Shown here piece by piece: positions 1 through 10,680 of a stretch of DNA of 32,611 nucleotides. The translations under genes and the position numbers were made by a program. The DNA comes from Nitrososphaeraceae archaeon (GTDB lineage: Archaea > Thermoproteota > Nitrososphaeria > Nitrososphaerales > Nitrososphaeraceae), in assembly GCA_025449515.1 (NCBI GenBank), contig JANWJI010000052.1:1-32611 (forward strand). The letters run 5' to 3'. Below the pieces are notes generated by a model that saw nothing but the letters and a program-made list of their open reading frames with translations, was not told the DNA's origin and did not search any database. Position 1 is the stretch's first letter. Each line of letters starts with the position of its first letter.

Positions 1-512
1 AAGATAACCCATGCTTCACAGTATTATACTGAACGGATAGGATTGAGAAGAGAAGAAAATATGCGAAATTATCTATTGGAGCTGACGTGCTACAACAAAT
101 CATATGTACTAAGATATGACGAGCTCCAACAAGACACGATAATATAGATTTCAAGCCAATTATAACAAGGACATCAAATATCATTCCATTATCTGTAGTT
201 ACAGCTGATAAGGGATATGATAGTGAAGATAATCATCTTTAGGTAAGAGAGTACTTACATGCGTTCAGTGTGATAGCTACAAGATATGAACATGTGCCAA
301 TATGGAGAACACATGATAAACATCGGAAACAGATGAAGCGTGGTTACTTCAAAATGTTGTACAATCAAAGGAATAAGAAGAATGAGACCATAATGTCTGT
401 CATAAAACGACTATTTGGAGAGCATCTCATGTCCAGATTGACTAGAACACAGAACAGGGAATTGTCATTCAGATGCATAGCATACAATATACATACATGT
501 ACAGATTGACTA
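1..512 (+). pseudogene. decayed DDE transposase (IS4/IS5-like), 3' portion only
   Basis: Reading '..TADKGYDSEDNHL*VREYLHAFSVIATRYEHVPIWRTHDKHRKQMKRGYFKMLYNQRNKKNETIMSVIKRLFGEHLMSR..' resembles the C-terminal half of DDE transposases (DKGYDS ... R..R...K.....Y..RN..E...S..KR.FG); interrupted by stops/frameshifts and truncated by the window start. Confidence 0.65.
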
Positions 513-1244
513 ATCTTGTAATATTGATGATCTTTTCTACAAAGCCGATTTAACAATCGGTCTATATATAAGTAGGAAGCACATATTATTGTATAGATGA
601 CAGAAATTTGGGGGGGAAAACGTTCCTGCAAAGAGTAACTAGTCTGGATCGAGTTATCTAGCTCTCATGAGTACTCCGATTTTAAATAAGATTTCACGTT
701 AATAGCACCATGCGTTTTTCGCCAAAGCAAGTCACATTTAATTTGGGAGTATTACATAAAAATTCAATGGATGCTGCATTCGTGAGAAGTAGATTCGATA
801 GGAGGGAGGCTGAAACACTGTTAATCAATTTTTGATAGATTTTTAATGATCCATGACACTTAACAGTCGCAAATCTAGTGTAAAGTATGTCAGAATGTAA
901 GTTAAATTCTGATCACATGGAGTAGGAATGATACTTTCAACCACTATCATCTTATAAGAACCCTCAGATAATCTCATATATTCGTAATTTTGATAAGCAA
1001 TGGTGATAATTCCATCCAAACTTTAATGGGCCAGTCCCTTCTTTTCCAGCCGACTCTACATCAGCAAACCATTTTCCAATTTTAATATACTATTATCGCA
1101 TACCTCAGTATAACAAAAGAACAGAAAAATCTTGCAACGTGTACTATTGACTAAGATTGCTTCTCAAACGCCATCCCTTGGAACAGTAGATATGTCATGC
1201 ATTATTATATTTGAGATTGCAAAATAATTTAACATTCTCTATCT

Positions 1245-2597
1245 ATGACGTTTAAGAGTGTACCTTCAGTCGATATTTACTTACAAATATTAATAAATGG
1301 AAGCCTTCGTACGTATCCCCATTCATTGCAATTGTTTCATGGAGGAGAATTAATCTCAAAGCTCAGAGAAATTGATGTTTCCATCATTATTCCTACGTAT
1401 AACGAATCGGAAAATATTTTGAAATTGATCGATGCGATTAAAGTCAACCTTCCAGACAATATCATTACGGAAGTCATCATCGTTGATGATAATTCACCGG
1501 ATGGGACCGGATCGATTGTTGAGGATTATATTCGGACTACTGATAATTCTAGATCATTAAATAGCTTGCAACTAAATACCCCTCATAAATTTGAGGGTAA
1601 TACTGTAAATGATTTAAAAAGTACTACATTTCAAATAAAGGTAATACATAGAAAAAACAAATTTGGACTTATTCCAGCTATTCTTAACGGAATAGCATCT
1701 TCGGCGGGAAAATACGTTTTGATTATGGATGCCGATTTTTCCCATCCTCCGGAAACTATCCCCAGATTAATTCATGAACTAACTCGAGATCCAGATTCAA
1801 TTGTAGTTGCTTCACGATATATTCTTGGAAGTTCAATTAAGGGCTGGCCGTACAGAAGACGCCTTCTTAGTACTAGTGCTGTAAAAATTGCCCAGCATAG
1901 CTTGAGGGTACGGGATATTAATGACCCTATTTCAGGCTTCTTTGCAATCTCACGTAATGTTATTGAAAACGTGAGCATCGATAGTCTGGGGTATAAAATT
2001 CTATTAGAAATACTAGTGAAAGTCAAGGGAATAAGGGTTAAGGAAATTCCTTATACATTTGTCAATAGAAAATCTGGTTCAAGTAAACTTGATTTATCTG
2101 TTGCTCTTGATTACATACGGTCAGTTTGGCGATTGTACCGTTTTGGCCAAAAAGCTCGAAACAAACAGAAAACCGAAGTTGAAAAACGCAGTTCGGTTCG
2201 ATTCTTATCAAAAGTCGGTAGATTCTACACCGTGGGTGCAAGCGGTCTGGCATTAAATTTCTTGATATCCTACATTCTCTCGAACAGTATAGCAAACATG
2301 TGGTATATCCACGCGACCATTATAGGGATAGCATTTTCAGTAACGACTAACTTTATTTTTAACAAAATTTGGACATTTGAAGATATGAAATTTCCGATTA
2401 AATCGACTTTGCATCAATATGGCCTATTTGTTCTAATTAGTACCTTTGGTGCAGCCCTTCAATTAGGGCTACTCTACGTCTTTGTGCAATCTGGCGTCCA
2501 ATTTGGGCTCTCATTGATTTTTGCAGTTGCTCTTGCATCGGCTAATAATTTCTTGTTGAACAAGAAACTCACGTTTCATGAGAAAATATGGGAATAG
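1245..2597 (+). CDS. family 2 glycosyltransferase (dolichyl-phosphate mannose synthase-like) fused to C-terminal GtrA-like membrane domain
   Basis: 450 aa ORF; 'VSIIIPTYNESENILKLIDAI', 'EVIIVDDNSPDGT', 'VLIMDADFSHPPE' GT2/DPM1 motifs; C-terminus 'FYTVGASGLALNFLISYIL..IAFSVTTNFIFNKIWTF..ANNFLLNKKLTF' typical GtrA. Start may be downstream of 1245. Confidence 0.92.
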   Translation: MTFKSVPSVDIYLQILINGSLRTYPHSLQLFHGGELISKLREIDVSIIIPTYNESENILKLIDAIKVNLPDNIITEVIIVDDNSPDGTGSIVEDYIRTTDNSRSLNSLQLNTPHKFEGNTVNDLKSTTFQIKVIHRKNKFGLIPAILNGIASSAGKYVLIMDADFSHPPETIPRLIHELTRDPDSIVVASRYILGSSIKGWPYRRRLLSTSAVKIAQHSLRVRDINDPISGFFAISRNVIENVSIDSLGYKILLEILVKVKGIRVKEIPYTFVNRKSGSSKLDLSVALDYIRSVWRLYRFGQKARNKQKTEVEKRSSVRFLSKVGRFYTVGASGLALNFLISYILSNSIANMWYIHATIIGIAFSVTTNFIFNKIWTFEDMKFPIKSTLHQYGLFVLISTFGAALQLGLLYVFVQSGVQFGLSLIFAVALASANNFLLNKKLTFHEKIWE

Positions 2598-3064
2598 CCG
2601 TAGTGTACCTTCAGTGTCGGATCTCACCTTATCGAGAACAGATCTAACTTCCAGAATTTCTGGTGTAAATTGAAATATGGAAGCTTATACATTATAAATA
2701 TGAACATATGCTTTATCTGTCAAGTGATCATGAGGCGGAATTCTTTAAATCTGTCTCGAAAAAGATATGATCCATATTGATAACAAATGATCAGTAATGA
2801 ATAATCAGCGTATCAAATCATATTGTGACACAACAGATGAAAATTAACTAACTTTGAGTTGCGACATCTTGCCATTAGGAAAACAAGAAGTATGTTAGAT
2901 CGAGATGGATGAATTGAGAATATCATAGAAAAACTTTCCGAAATATGCGACTTGTCTATGAAATTATTCTATTAGTTTAAATTTTGTAAGCAAAGCAGGG
3001 AAATTATACAACTTTCTTCGACTCGATCTTACATCGGTTTCTGACACAATAAAAGAAGTCTGAA

Positions 3065-3235
3065 TTACTCCTTAGTACTTCCGTCATCACCAGAGCTCTT
3101 AGATTTATTTCTCATCAGCATGATAAAGGAACCCCAGAAAGTACGTTTTCGTATACCTGCACAAACGCCACATAGTTCGGTGCGGTCGGTTTCTGACGTG
3201 CGTATCACTTTACCACAATCTAAACATCTTATCAA
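3065..3235 (-). CDS. small CxxC...CxxC zinc-ribbon-like protein (56 aa, TTG start)
   Basis: Not in supplied track; minus-strand reading (M)IRCLDCGKVIRTSETDRTELCGVCAGIRKRTFWGSFIMLMRNKSKSSGDDGSTKE*; two CxxC knuckles. Confidence 0.45.
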   Translation of the reverse strand: MIRCLDCGKVIRTSETDRTELCGVCAGIRKRTFWGSFIMLMRNKSKSSGDDGSTKE

Positions 3236-3407
3236 TTAACCTTCACATGTATTTTCATAAGCGACCCTAGCCGTGACATTTAACCAACGATCTCCCAGAA
3301 TTAAATAGAATAATCAACGTTTGTAATAAGAATGTTTTATACTATAGTGGTAGCAACTATCCAAAAATTATTTCGGTGCGAAAACTATCATTACGTTCTA
3401 CCTATTT

Positions 3408-6017
3408 ATGAAATTATTTAAGCTTGCTGATCTTGGTCATAAATACAAAACCTTTAATAGATTACAACCAAAATGTGTAACTGTACTATTGGCTTTCCGT
3501 CATTATACCGGCGATGGCGATAGGTCCTCGACGTCTGAACATCCGCAACAAAATCATTTGGTCCGTACATTGGGTTTGGTGGATGTTATAATGATCGGCA
3601 TAGCGGGGATGATTGGTGGCGCAATTTTTGTGCTAGTTGGTCCGGCTATAGGCCTGGCAGGAAGCGCAGTAATTATAGCATTCATTATCAATGGAATTAT
3701 CACCCTTTTTACGGCAATGGGTTATGCGGAGTTGGGTTCGGCTATGCCGGAAGCAGGGGGAGGATATCTGTGGGTTAGGGAGGGTTTGCCTAGACCAAAC
3801 GCCTTTATAAGTGGATGGATGGCCTGGTTTGCTCATATCGTAGCTGGCAGCTTATACGCAGTGGGATATGGTTCATTTCAGTACAGCCTATTAAAGATGT
3901 TAGGTATAGTAGGGAATGATCCGCTTTTTGGCATAATTCCGATAGACAAACTTATTGCTGTCTTATCTATTGCTGCGTTTACCTACATTAATGTCAAAGG
4001 CGTTTCTGAGGCAGGAAAGGTGGGAATAATTGTTACGATTATCCAACTCGGAACTATTTTTGCCCTAATAGGCGCTGGAATATTAACTATGCACGGCAAT
4101 CCTGATTGGTATACAAATATTACATCCAACTTCGCGGCTAACGGTATAGGAGGCATAGTGGCTGCAATGGGTCTGACATTTATTGCGTTTGAGGGATATG
4201 AAATTATCGTTCAGACAGGAGAAGAAGTGAAAAATCCTAAGAAAAACATCCCCAGAGCAATTTTCATTTCTCTGACTCTTGTAGTATTGCTTTATTGTTT
4301 AGTTGCGTTTGTCTCTGTCGGAGCGATTTTTCACAAGAATATTGGGGATTCCAGTACTCCCTGGCAGTTCATAGGTGAAAATGGGGATCTAGGAATCATG
4401 AGGGCGGCACAACTATTTTTACCTTATGGCTCTTTCATTATTCTAGCGGGCGGCATTGTATCAAGTCTGGCTGCTTTGAATGCCACTACTTACTCTTCTT
4501 CTAGGGTTGCGTTCGCGATGGGTAGGCATTATAATCTCCCCCATCAGCTTAGCACTATACATAGTAAGTTCAAAACGCCCTATATCGCCACAATAATTTC
4601 CGGAGTAATAATGGCCATAATGGCTTATTCTCTTCCCCTTACACAAATTGCAATTGCATCAGGGGTGATTTTTTTACTACTTTTTACCCAAGTAAATATT
4701 TCAGTTATTACGATCAGAAAAATGTATGGAGATAAGTTAGACTATGGATTCAAGACTCCCTTCTTTCCCGTTATTCCAATTATCGGGGTTTTTCTAAAAC
4801 TAGGCCTTGCAATTTATCTGCTAATTACACAGCCTATGAGTTGGGTAATCAGTCTATTGTGGATTGGTGTAGGCTTTTTCTTGTATAGGATATATACTTT
4901 CAGGAAAGAGATTGATCACTATGCGCCGTTGATTACGAGTGAGGGTGATCTTACTAGGAGAGATTTTCGAATTTTGATCCCTTACACTCCGGAGAATCCA
5001 GATAGACTGATAAAATATGCGATAAGAGTTGCGAAGGAGAACGGGGGTGAAATCAATATTTTGCGGATTATTACAGTTCCGCACCAGACGCCACTTTCCG
5101 CAGGAGTTGCGTTCACGGAGTCCGCAAGAAGAGCTTTCGAACCGTTGGAAACCATGATCGAAAGAGAGAACATTCTAAACCACTATCTTGTAAGGATATC
5201 TCATGATACTACGGAGGCGATATTAGCAACAATTGAGGAGCAAAGAATCGATCTTATGATCACAGACTTTGAAACCTATCGTAACAATAAAGCCCTTCAA
5301 ACGCTAGTAACCTGCAATGTATTGGCCATTCTGACTGGCGGGACTAGTGATGAAGACCTCATACTCGAGGAACCTCGTTTCATAGAGCCGCAATTAGGGA
5401 CACAGCAACCGGGATCGCATGAGAGGGAACATGGGCGAAGTATGATCGCTTCCCCGACTACCAAGAAAAATTTGGTAGTCTTGTATGATAGCGAAAACCA
5501 CTCCGATATAGTATTGAAAACTGCTAGTTGGCTTGAGCGTTCTGGCAAGTTCAAAGTGAGCGTGTTATCTGTAGAAAAGCGGGAGGACGGAGAGAGTCAT
5601 AAGAGCGACAAGACCAGCAATAAGAACAGGAATTTTGGCGAAGAACGGTATGATGGAATTCGAGAAGAACCAGAATTTAGAAAGGACGAGATAGAAGATC
5701 TTTTGACAGAACGAGATCAGCATAGACAATATCTCGAACAGATTGGAGTAGAATTTAACGAAATTTATTTATCGAAAAGGACAGAAAGTAATAGTCAACA
5801 GTTTGCAAGACTGCTACTTTCTGCAATAAATGCCTCTCAAGCCGATTTATTAGTAACTGGCGCTAGCATTGGGAAATACGATCTTTTTAATAATCAACAT
5901 TTTATTTCAATGTTGGACAAGCTTAACTGCCCAACGATTATTGCGAAAAGCTTTTCCATCCCTGGTGTAAGCAGGATAAGGTCTGTGATAATGAGGATAT
6001 TTCAAAGACAAACTTAA
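3408..6017 (+). CDS. APC-superfamily amino acid permease with C-terminal universal-stress-protein-like domains
   Basis: 869 aa; 'LGLVDVIMIGIAGMIGGAIFVLVG', 'AMPEAGGGYLWVREGL', 'TFIAFEGYEIIVQTGEEVKNPKKNIPRAI' are APC motifs; the last ~370 aa are soluble with two Usp-like stretches (DFRILIPYTPENP..., KKNLVVLYDSENHS...). Confidence 0.93.
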   Translation: MKLFKLADLGHKYKTFNRLQPKCVTVLLAFRHYTGDGDRSSTSEHPQQNHLVRTLGLVDVIMIGIAGMIGGAIFVLVGPAIGLAGSAVIIAFIINGIITLFTAMGYAELGSAMPEAGGGYLWVREGLPRPNAFISGWMAWFAHIVAGSLYAVGYGSFQYSLLKMLGIVGNDPLFGIIPIDKLIAVLSIAAFTYINVKGVSEAGKVGIIVTIIQLGTIFALIGAGILTMHGNPDWYTNITSNFAANGIGGIVAAMGLTFIAFEGYEIIVQTGEEVKNPKKNIPRAIFISLTLVVLLYCLVAFVSVGAIFHKNIGDSSTPWQFIGENGDLGIMRAAQLFLPYGSFIILAGGIVSSLAALNATTYSSSRVAFAMGRHYNLPHQLSTIHSKFKTPYIATIISGVIMAIMAYSLPLTQIAIASGVIFLLLFTQVNISVITIRKMYGDKLDYGFKTPFFPVIPIIGVFLKLGLAIYLLITQPMSWVISLLWIGVGFFLYRIYTFRKEIDHYAPLITSEGDLTRRDFRILIPYTPENPDRLIKYAIRVAKENGGEINILRIITVPHQTPLSAGVAFTESARRAFEPLETMIERENILNHYLVRISHDTTEAILATIEEQRIDLMITDFETYRNNKALQTLVTCNVLAILTGGTSDEDLILEEPRFIEPQLGTQQPGSHEREHGRSMIASPTTKKNLVVLYDSENHSDIVLKTASWLERSGKFKVSVLSVEKREDGESHKSDKTSNKNRNFGEERYDGIREEPEFRKDEIEDLLTERDQHRQYLEQIGVEFNEIYLSKRTESNSQQFARLLLSAINASQADLLVTGASIGKYDLFNNQHFISMLDKLNCPTIIAKSFSIPGVSRIRSVIMRIFQRQT

Positions 6018-6235
6018 CTTGTCACGAAGGTATTGGTTGCTGCATGAAAACGTATTTTTTTGCTATAGTCTAGATTATTTGATAGGCAGTCGATGCAATA
6101 CTTCCAATTTATTATTGATGCAAGTCTTATGTCTACATGTTCCGGATCGCGATTGAGAACGCGAACGGCTTCTGACAAGGTATGAGAAAGCCTTAATTTA
6201 TGGATGGAAGATGATCCTCGAATCTCGTTTATCAA
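6014..6235 (-). CDS. hypothetical 73-aa protein
   Basis: ORF with plausible composition (MINEIRGSSSIHKLRLSHTLSEAVRVLNRDPEHVDIRLASIINWKYCIDCLSN...), convergent with the permease gene; no recognised family. Confidence 0.3.
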   Translation of the reverse strand: MINEIRGSSSIHKLRLSHTLSEAVRVLNRDPEHVDIRLASIINWKYCIDCLSNNLDYSKKIRFHAATNTFVTS

Positions 6236-7322
6236 ATGTTCAGTTCAAGTTTTAGTCATAAATCCGCTACAAACATAATTTTTTCATCAAATGCTATCTT
6301 ATCGACCACGCAAAGTCTACGTAGACAGGATATGTTCTAGGAGAGTAGATCTATCAATGTGCTGTGAAGCACTATATACTATACTGGTAGCACTATGATG
6401 CTACAAACCTTTCTTGGATGGGAAATTTATTAAATGAGTTATATTCTGTTGATGAACGATAATACATGCAATATCAAGGTAACTCATCAATATAACCCAT
6501 TTTGTTAAGCCATACGAACAAACTTGACCTAAATTGCTTTGATAATAATCCTATTCAGAATTTAATTATGATGAATCATTCAATGCGGATCTGTTAGTAA
6601 ATTGGGATAATAAAAAGAAACCTTCTTGATTCGTTTGGACATCCCTTAATGAGATGAGTTTCATTGTGATTTATTAAATGAAATGATCTCAATAACCCAT
6701 ATCAAATTGAGTATTATCGAGGACTTCTTGTATTCAGTAATCGAGTAACCTGGAGGACAATCCTCTCGGGAAGCTTTCACATAGTTAAGACTAGCCTTAT
6801 CGTTCAAAGCTGTGGGTCGATCACACTGCTCGATTTGGAAAATAAATCGACTTGAGCTCAAAAACGCAGGAAAATACGTGAAAATGTGAGGAATAAGATT
6901 TGCATAAGTACATCATCAGGGTAGCTATTGCCACGAATAGGAGCGGCTCAAGAATTACTAATGCAGACTTACCAGGAGGATTCAATACCTAAAAAAAATG
7001 TGAACGAATGGGTGATCTAATTTTTTGATCGTGCTATACATGCAGTTCAAACTCAGGAATATCATTGGCAAGTTAACTTTGACTCCTCTGAGGCTCGCAA
7101 AATGAACTATAGTTGATCCTTAAAAAGTAGCATTGGAGATAATTGAAAATCCTTGATTTCAATATTCGACATGGACTGACTAGCAAGCTGCAGAAAAATT
7201 CAAAAGAAGATACATGAATATGGTCTCACTCAGGGATTTAATAGTTTCAGACGGATAATCTGTCGAAATTTATCCAAATCTTCATATTGCACTGTGCACA
7301 TCTGGAACGAGAATTCTTGAAT

Positions 7323-7715
7323 CTAATTAATTAATGTCTTCCTGTATGCAAAATGTTTTTCATTCCAATGTCTTACAAACAAGTTAGAATTTCTTTCTAA
7401 CCCAGAGTATGAATGAATCATAAAATAGTTCATAAATCTGACACATATCCTGTTACATTCTGTGCATGTATTCAAGTATGAGGAAGAGTATCCATAAGCT
7501 TCGCCAACTACGCATTTTGAGGAATTCCTAATTTCTACATACCATCTGAACCATTTAATCGAAAGTGGAAATGGCAGACATTTACCTTCTTCCAGACGAT
7601 TATGCCATTTGGGGGATAAGTCGTGTAAGGTCATTTTTTTTTCATTAGGAGGATGAAGGTCCACCTCGGCTGAATGTGTATGTTTTATGTGTTTGACTAG
7701 CATTCTAGCTACCAC
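7323..7715 (-). CDS. hypothetical protein, 130 aa, Cys/His/Trp rich
   Basis: Longest ORF in 6.0-8.2 kb; 'KWHNRLEEGKCLPFPLSIKWFRWYVEIRNSSKCVVGEAYGYSSSYLNTCTECNRICVRFMNYFM' has protein-like composition with a CxxC and nearby Cys. Confidence 0.55.
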   Translation of the reverse strand: MVARMLVKHIKHTHSAEVDLHPPNEKKMTLHDLSPKWHNRLEEGKCLPFPLSIKWFRWYVEIRNSSKCVVGEAYGYSSSYLNTCTECNRICVRFMNYFMIHSYSGLERNSNLFVRHWNEKHFAYRKTLIN

Positions 7716-8280
7716 ATCTTATTGTATAGACATCAAAATTTAAGAACATATCTCATACATATAGGCCTCAGATTTCGTTATCGCTCCGGGTCACCCTATA
7801 TTTTTGGCTACACTATGCCTTTCCGATAGGTTCAGTGAAGACTATCTACGTACAAAGCTGATGTCAACATAAATATATCAAAATTTAATCCGATCCGTAG
7901 CAATAGACGTCTATGGTAATTTCCATTGATTGTTGTAGAGCTTCTTAAATGAGCAGAATATGGACGCTGGATTATTTACAGGTATTTATTTCATCGACCA
8001 ATTATTGGCCTGATAATCTTAACACACTTCATCTTGCTTGTAGATCCTCTCTACTGGTGGCGTAATTGCATGTCACTGGGCGGGAAACTCAAACAGCTCT
8101 GTTTGATGTTTTATGTCATACCATCCATATATCCAAAGAATGGAATTGAGTTCAACTCATATTCATGTTAATTTCGATTCATCGAGTAATAGTGCCTTAT
8201 TTGGAAAAGTATTGCTTATCAAACGCTTATCAACTAATATTGAAACTAAGCTTCGAATAATATCCTTGAAATAAGGTCAA

Positions 8281-8661
8281 TTAAGAACCCATCATACCAG
8301 GTATTTTTAGTGGGGTCCTGTACGTTCTGGTAACCTTCAATCCATGATCAGCAATGACAGTCACTGACTTTAAAGATGAGTTATTTGGAGGCGAAAGCAT
8401 TATCTTCTGTCCTGGAGGCAGTGAATTAATCCTCTCCGTGGATTTATCATCGTATATTACCGTAATGTTATTCAGAGTTAATTTTCCAGTATTTGTAACC
8501 ATTACCCTAGCCGTATTAAAGAGATTCTGATTATCTTTAATCGGATCCACGTCAAGAGCAAAATTTTTCGTTGCAAGCGAGAATATAGACAATAGCAGCA
8601 TTACTGAAATAACAGCAATTGCTGCGCTTACGGAGGCAAGGACAATTGCGTTCTTGTTCAA
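8281..8661 (-). CDS. membrane-anchored protein with N-terminal TM helix and extracytoplasmic beta-rich (CARDB/Ig-like) domain
   Basis: MNKNAIVLASVSAAIAVISVMLLLSIFSLA N-terminal TM, then 'ARVMVTNTGKLTLNNITVIYDD..INSLPPGQKIMLSPP' like CARDB-type domains. Confidence 0.65.
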   Translation of the reverse strand: MNKNAIVLASVSAAIAVISVMLLLSIFSLATKNFALDVDPIKDNQNLFNTARVMVTNTGKLTLNNITVIYDDKSTERINSLPPGQKIMLSPPNNSSLKSVTVIADHGLKVTRTYRTPLKIPGMMGS

Positions 8662-8980
8662 TATGATTCAATGGTGATATGCCAAAAAAGATATATAGGT
8701 TTGATCATAAATTAGCAACCTTCGGGTTCTAATAATGCAGCACACTGAGTCATTTATGAGGGGAAAAGTCGTTCCTAAAATAACAATACAAGATTCATAT
8801 TTTCCAGCTGAATATGGCTTTATAGTCCTCGCCCAACCACTATTGGGTTAGGCTTGTATGGCTGGCCGACCTTTTGTAGCTCTTAGGCGAAATGTATTCG
8901 CGAATGGCTAAATACCATGGAGTGTAATCCATTTCATTGAACGTATTGTAAATAATGTAAGACAAATAAAAATTCACGCC

Positions 8981-9142
8981 ATGATCCAGCCATTGGCAGT
9001 AACGATAGCCTGCAGAAGAGAAAAATGCAGCGGAACGTTGTCATTCACTGCCAATGAATTGAAAGTCGTTCCGAATTCTATATTCTGGATCTGTACTATA
9101 TGCGGAGAAAAAAATATAGATGAATTGGTTATTTTGCGTTAG
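8981..9142 (+). CDS. small zinc-ribbon-like protein (53 aa)
   Basis: Below the supplied ORF cutoff; MIQPLAVTIACRREKCSGTLSFTANELKVVPNSIFWICTICGEKNIDELVILR*; C-x4-C plus CxxC spacing. Confidence 0.45.
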   Translation: MIQPLAVTIACRREKCSGTLSFTANELKVVPNSIFWICTICGEKNIDELVILR

Positions 9143-9497
9143 TCCGATCGAATGTTATGTGTTGTAATGATGCATTTGGATTAGATCGTACATGTCAATT
9201 TTGTATCGATTTAGGAATTCTCGATACGTCTATATATCGTAATTTGGCTAATTGTAAGGGGATGAGGTAATATTCGCTGCTCCAATCTGAGTTTAAAACT
9301 ATGAAGACCTCGCGACGAACCGACCTATTATAGTACACAATTAAATTATCGGCAAGAATCTTTACGTACTATTTGTTTTCCTTTAGGAAATATCGACCAG
9401 TTAATTTCTCCTCCTTTAATCCTGAACATCTTAAACATAGAGGACCAAATCAAAGTCTCAAACATATTTTAATATAAAGTCCATCATAATCTAGTGT

Positions 9498-10379
9498 ATG
9501 CAAATCGTTTATGATTATCCCTTGTACAGGCCCCCGTCTGAAGCTAACTCTGTGATATTTCAAGTTACAATTGGTTGTTCGTATAACAAGTGTTCATTCT
9601 GCAATATGTATAGAACGAAGCAATATGCGGAACGACCGTTGGATGAATCAAAAACGGAAATAGATCTTATTGCCGCCGAGCAGCCATGGACTCGGCGCAT
9701 TTTTTTAGCAGACGGAGATGCCCTCAACCTTCAAACCAACATCTTACAACAAATCTTGGAATATTTATATTTGAAATTCAAAAACCTTGAACGGGTTTCA
9801 TGTTATGCAATGCCTAAGAATCTATTACAGAAAAAGGATACCGACTTGCAATTGCTTAGAGAAGCAGGCTTGACTATGCTCTATGTTGGTATTGAAAGTG
9901 GCAATGACGTTGTCTTGAGGAAGATAACTAAAGGTGCCACTCAAAATGGCATAGTTCAAAGTTGTAAGAAAGCAAAGAAGCATGGATTCACTCTGTCGTG
10001 CATGATAATTTTAGGAATTGGTGGTAAGACATATTCTCGTCAACACATAATCGATACAGCAAGAATGGTGAGCAAGATTTCCCCTGATTACTTGGCTGCG
10101 TTGACTTTACATTTAGAAGCTGGCGTTTACGATGAGTTCATGAACAAGTATTCTGATACATTCGACCCATTAGACGATTTGGATATATTGGAGGAATTGG
10201 ACTCTCTTATTAGAGAACTGGCCCCGATAAATCCGGTATTGTTCCGAGCTAATCACGCATCAAACATCTATTCCATTGGTGGCACTATTCCTCAAGATAG
10301 AGATGGATTGTTAGCTCTAGTTGATGAATTGAAACATCATCCAGAAATGCTAAGAGACAAGAGTATAAGACGATTTTGA
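9498..10379 (+). CDS. radical SAM protein
   Basis: 293 aa; 'IGCSYNKCSFCNMY' = CxxxxCxxC-type [4Fe-4S] motif, followed by 'RIFLADGDAL', 'YVGIESGNDVVLRKITKG', 'GKTYSRQH'. Confidence 0.9.
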   Translation: MQIVYDYPLYRPPSEANSVIFQVTIGCSYNKCSFCNMYRTKQYAERPLDESKTEIDLIAAEQPWTRRIFLADGDALNLQTNILQQILEYLYLKFKNLERVSCYAMPKNLLQKKDTDLQLLREAGLTMLYVGIESGNDVVLRKITKGATQNGIVQSCKKAKKHGFTLSCMIILGIGGKTYSRQHIIDTARMVSKISPDYLAALTLHLEAGVYDEFMNKYSDTFDPLDDLDILEELDSLIRELAPINPVLFRANHASNIYSIGGTIPQDRDGLLALVDELKHHPEMLRDKSIRRF

Positions 10380-10680
10380 TGTCGCAAAACGCCGGAGTTT
10401 CGCCCCTTAGTATTCATTTGTAAGGTCTGTACTAGTAGCAACACGAATATAACTCCGATATGGATTTGTCAGCAAGTATTCTCGAGTCATTCTCGGGGTA
10501 TTAATATAATAGATTGAGCACACGTCATAACCTAAACTATCGCTTTATTGTAGACACACAAATCTGCTATTAAACAATTCTTCACAAATACATCTGCAAT
10601 AACATATTAAATTGCTATATATTTGATTAATTAACGGTGTAGAGAAAAAGAAATTTAGGCGACAGATTCGGTTTTACACT

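Noticed and set aside
710-835. 41-aa ORF MRFSPKQVTFNLGVLHKNSMDAAFVRSRFDRREAETLLINF
   Set aside because: Protein-like but too short, with no recognisable motif; could be a gene fragment
1579-1602. Inverted repeat ACCCCTCATAAATTTGAGGGT
   Set aside because: Lies inside the glycosyltransferase coding sequence; likely incidental
1772-2026. Antisense ORF inside the glycosyltransferase gene (and similar ones at 2062-2295, 3633-3836, 4461-4646, 4854-5173, 5297-5554)
   Set aside because: Shadow ORFs opposite strong coding sequence, no protein-like motifs
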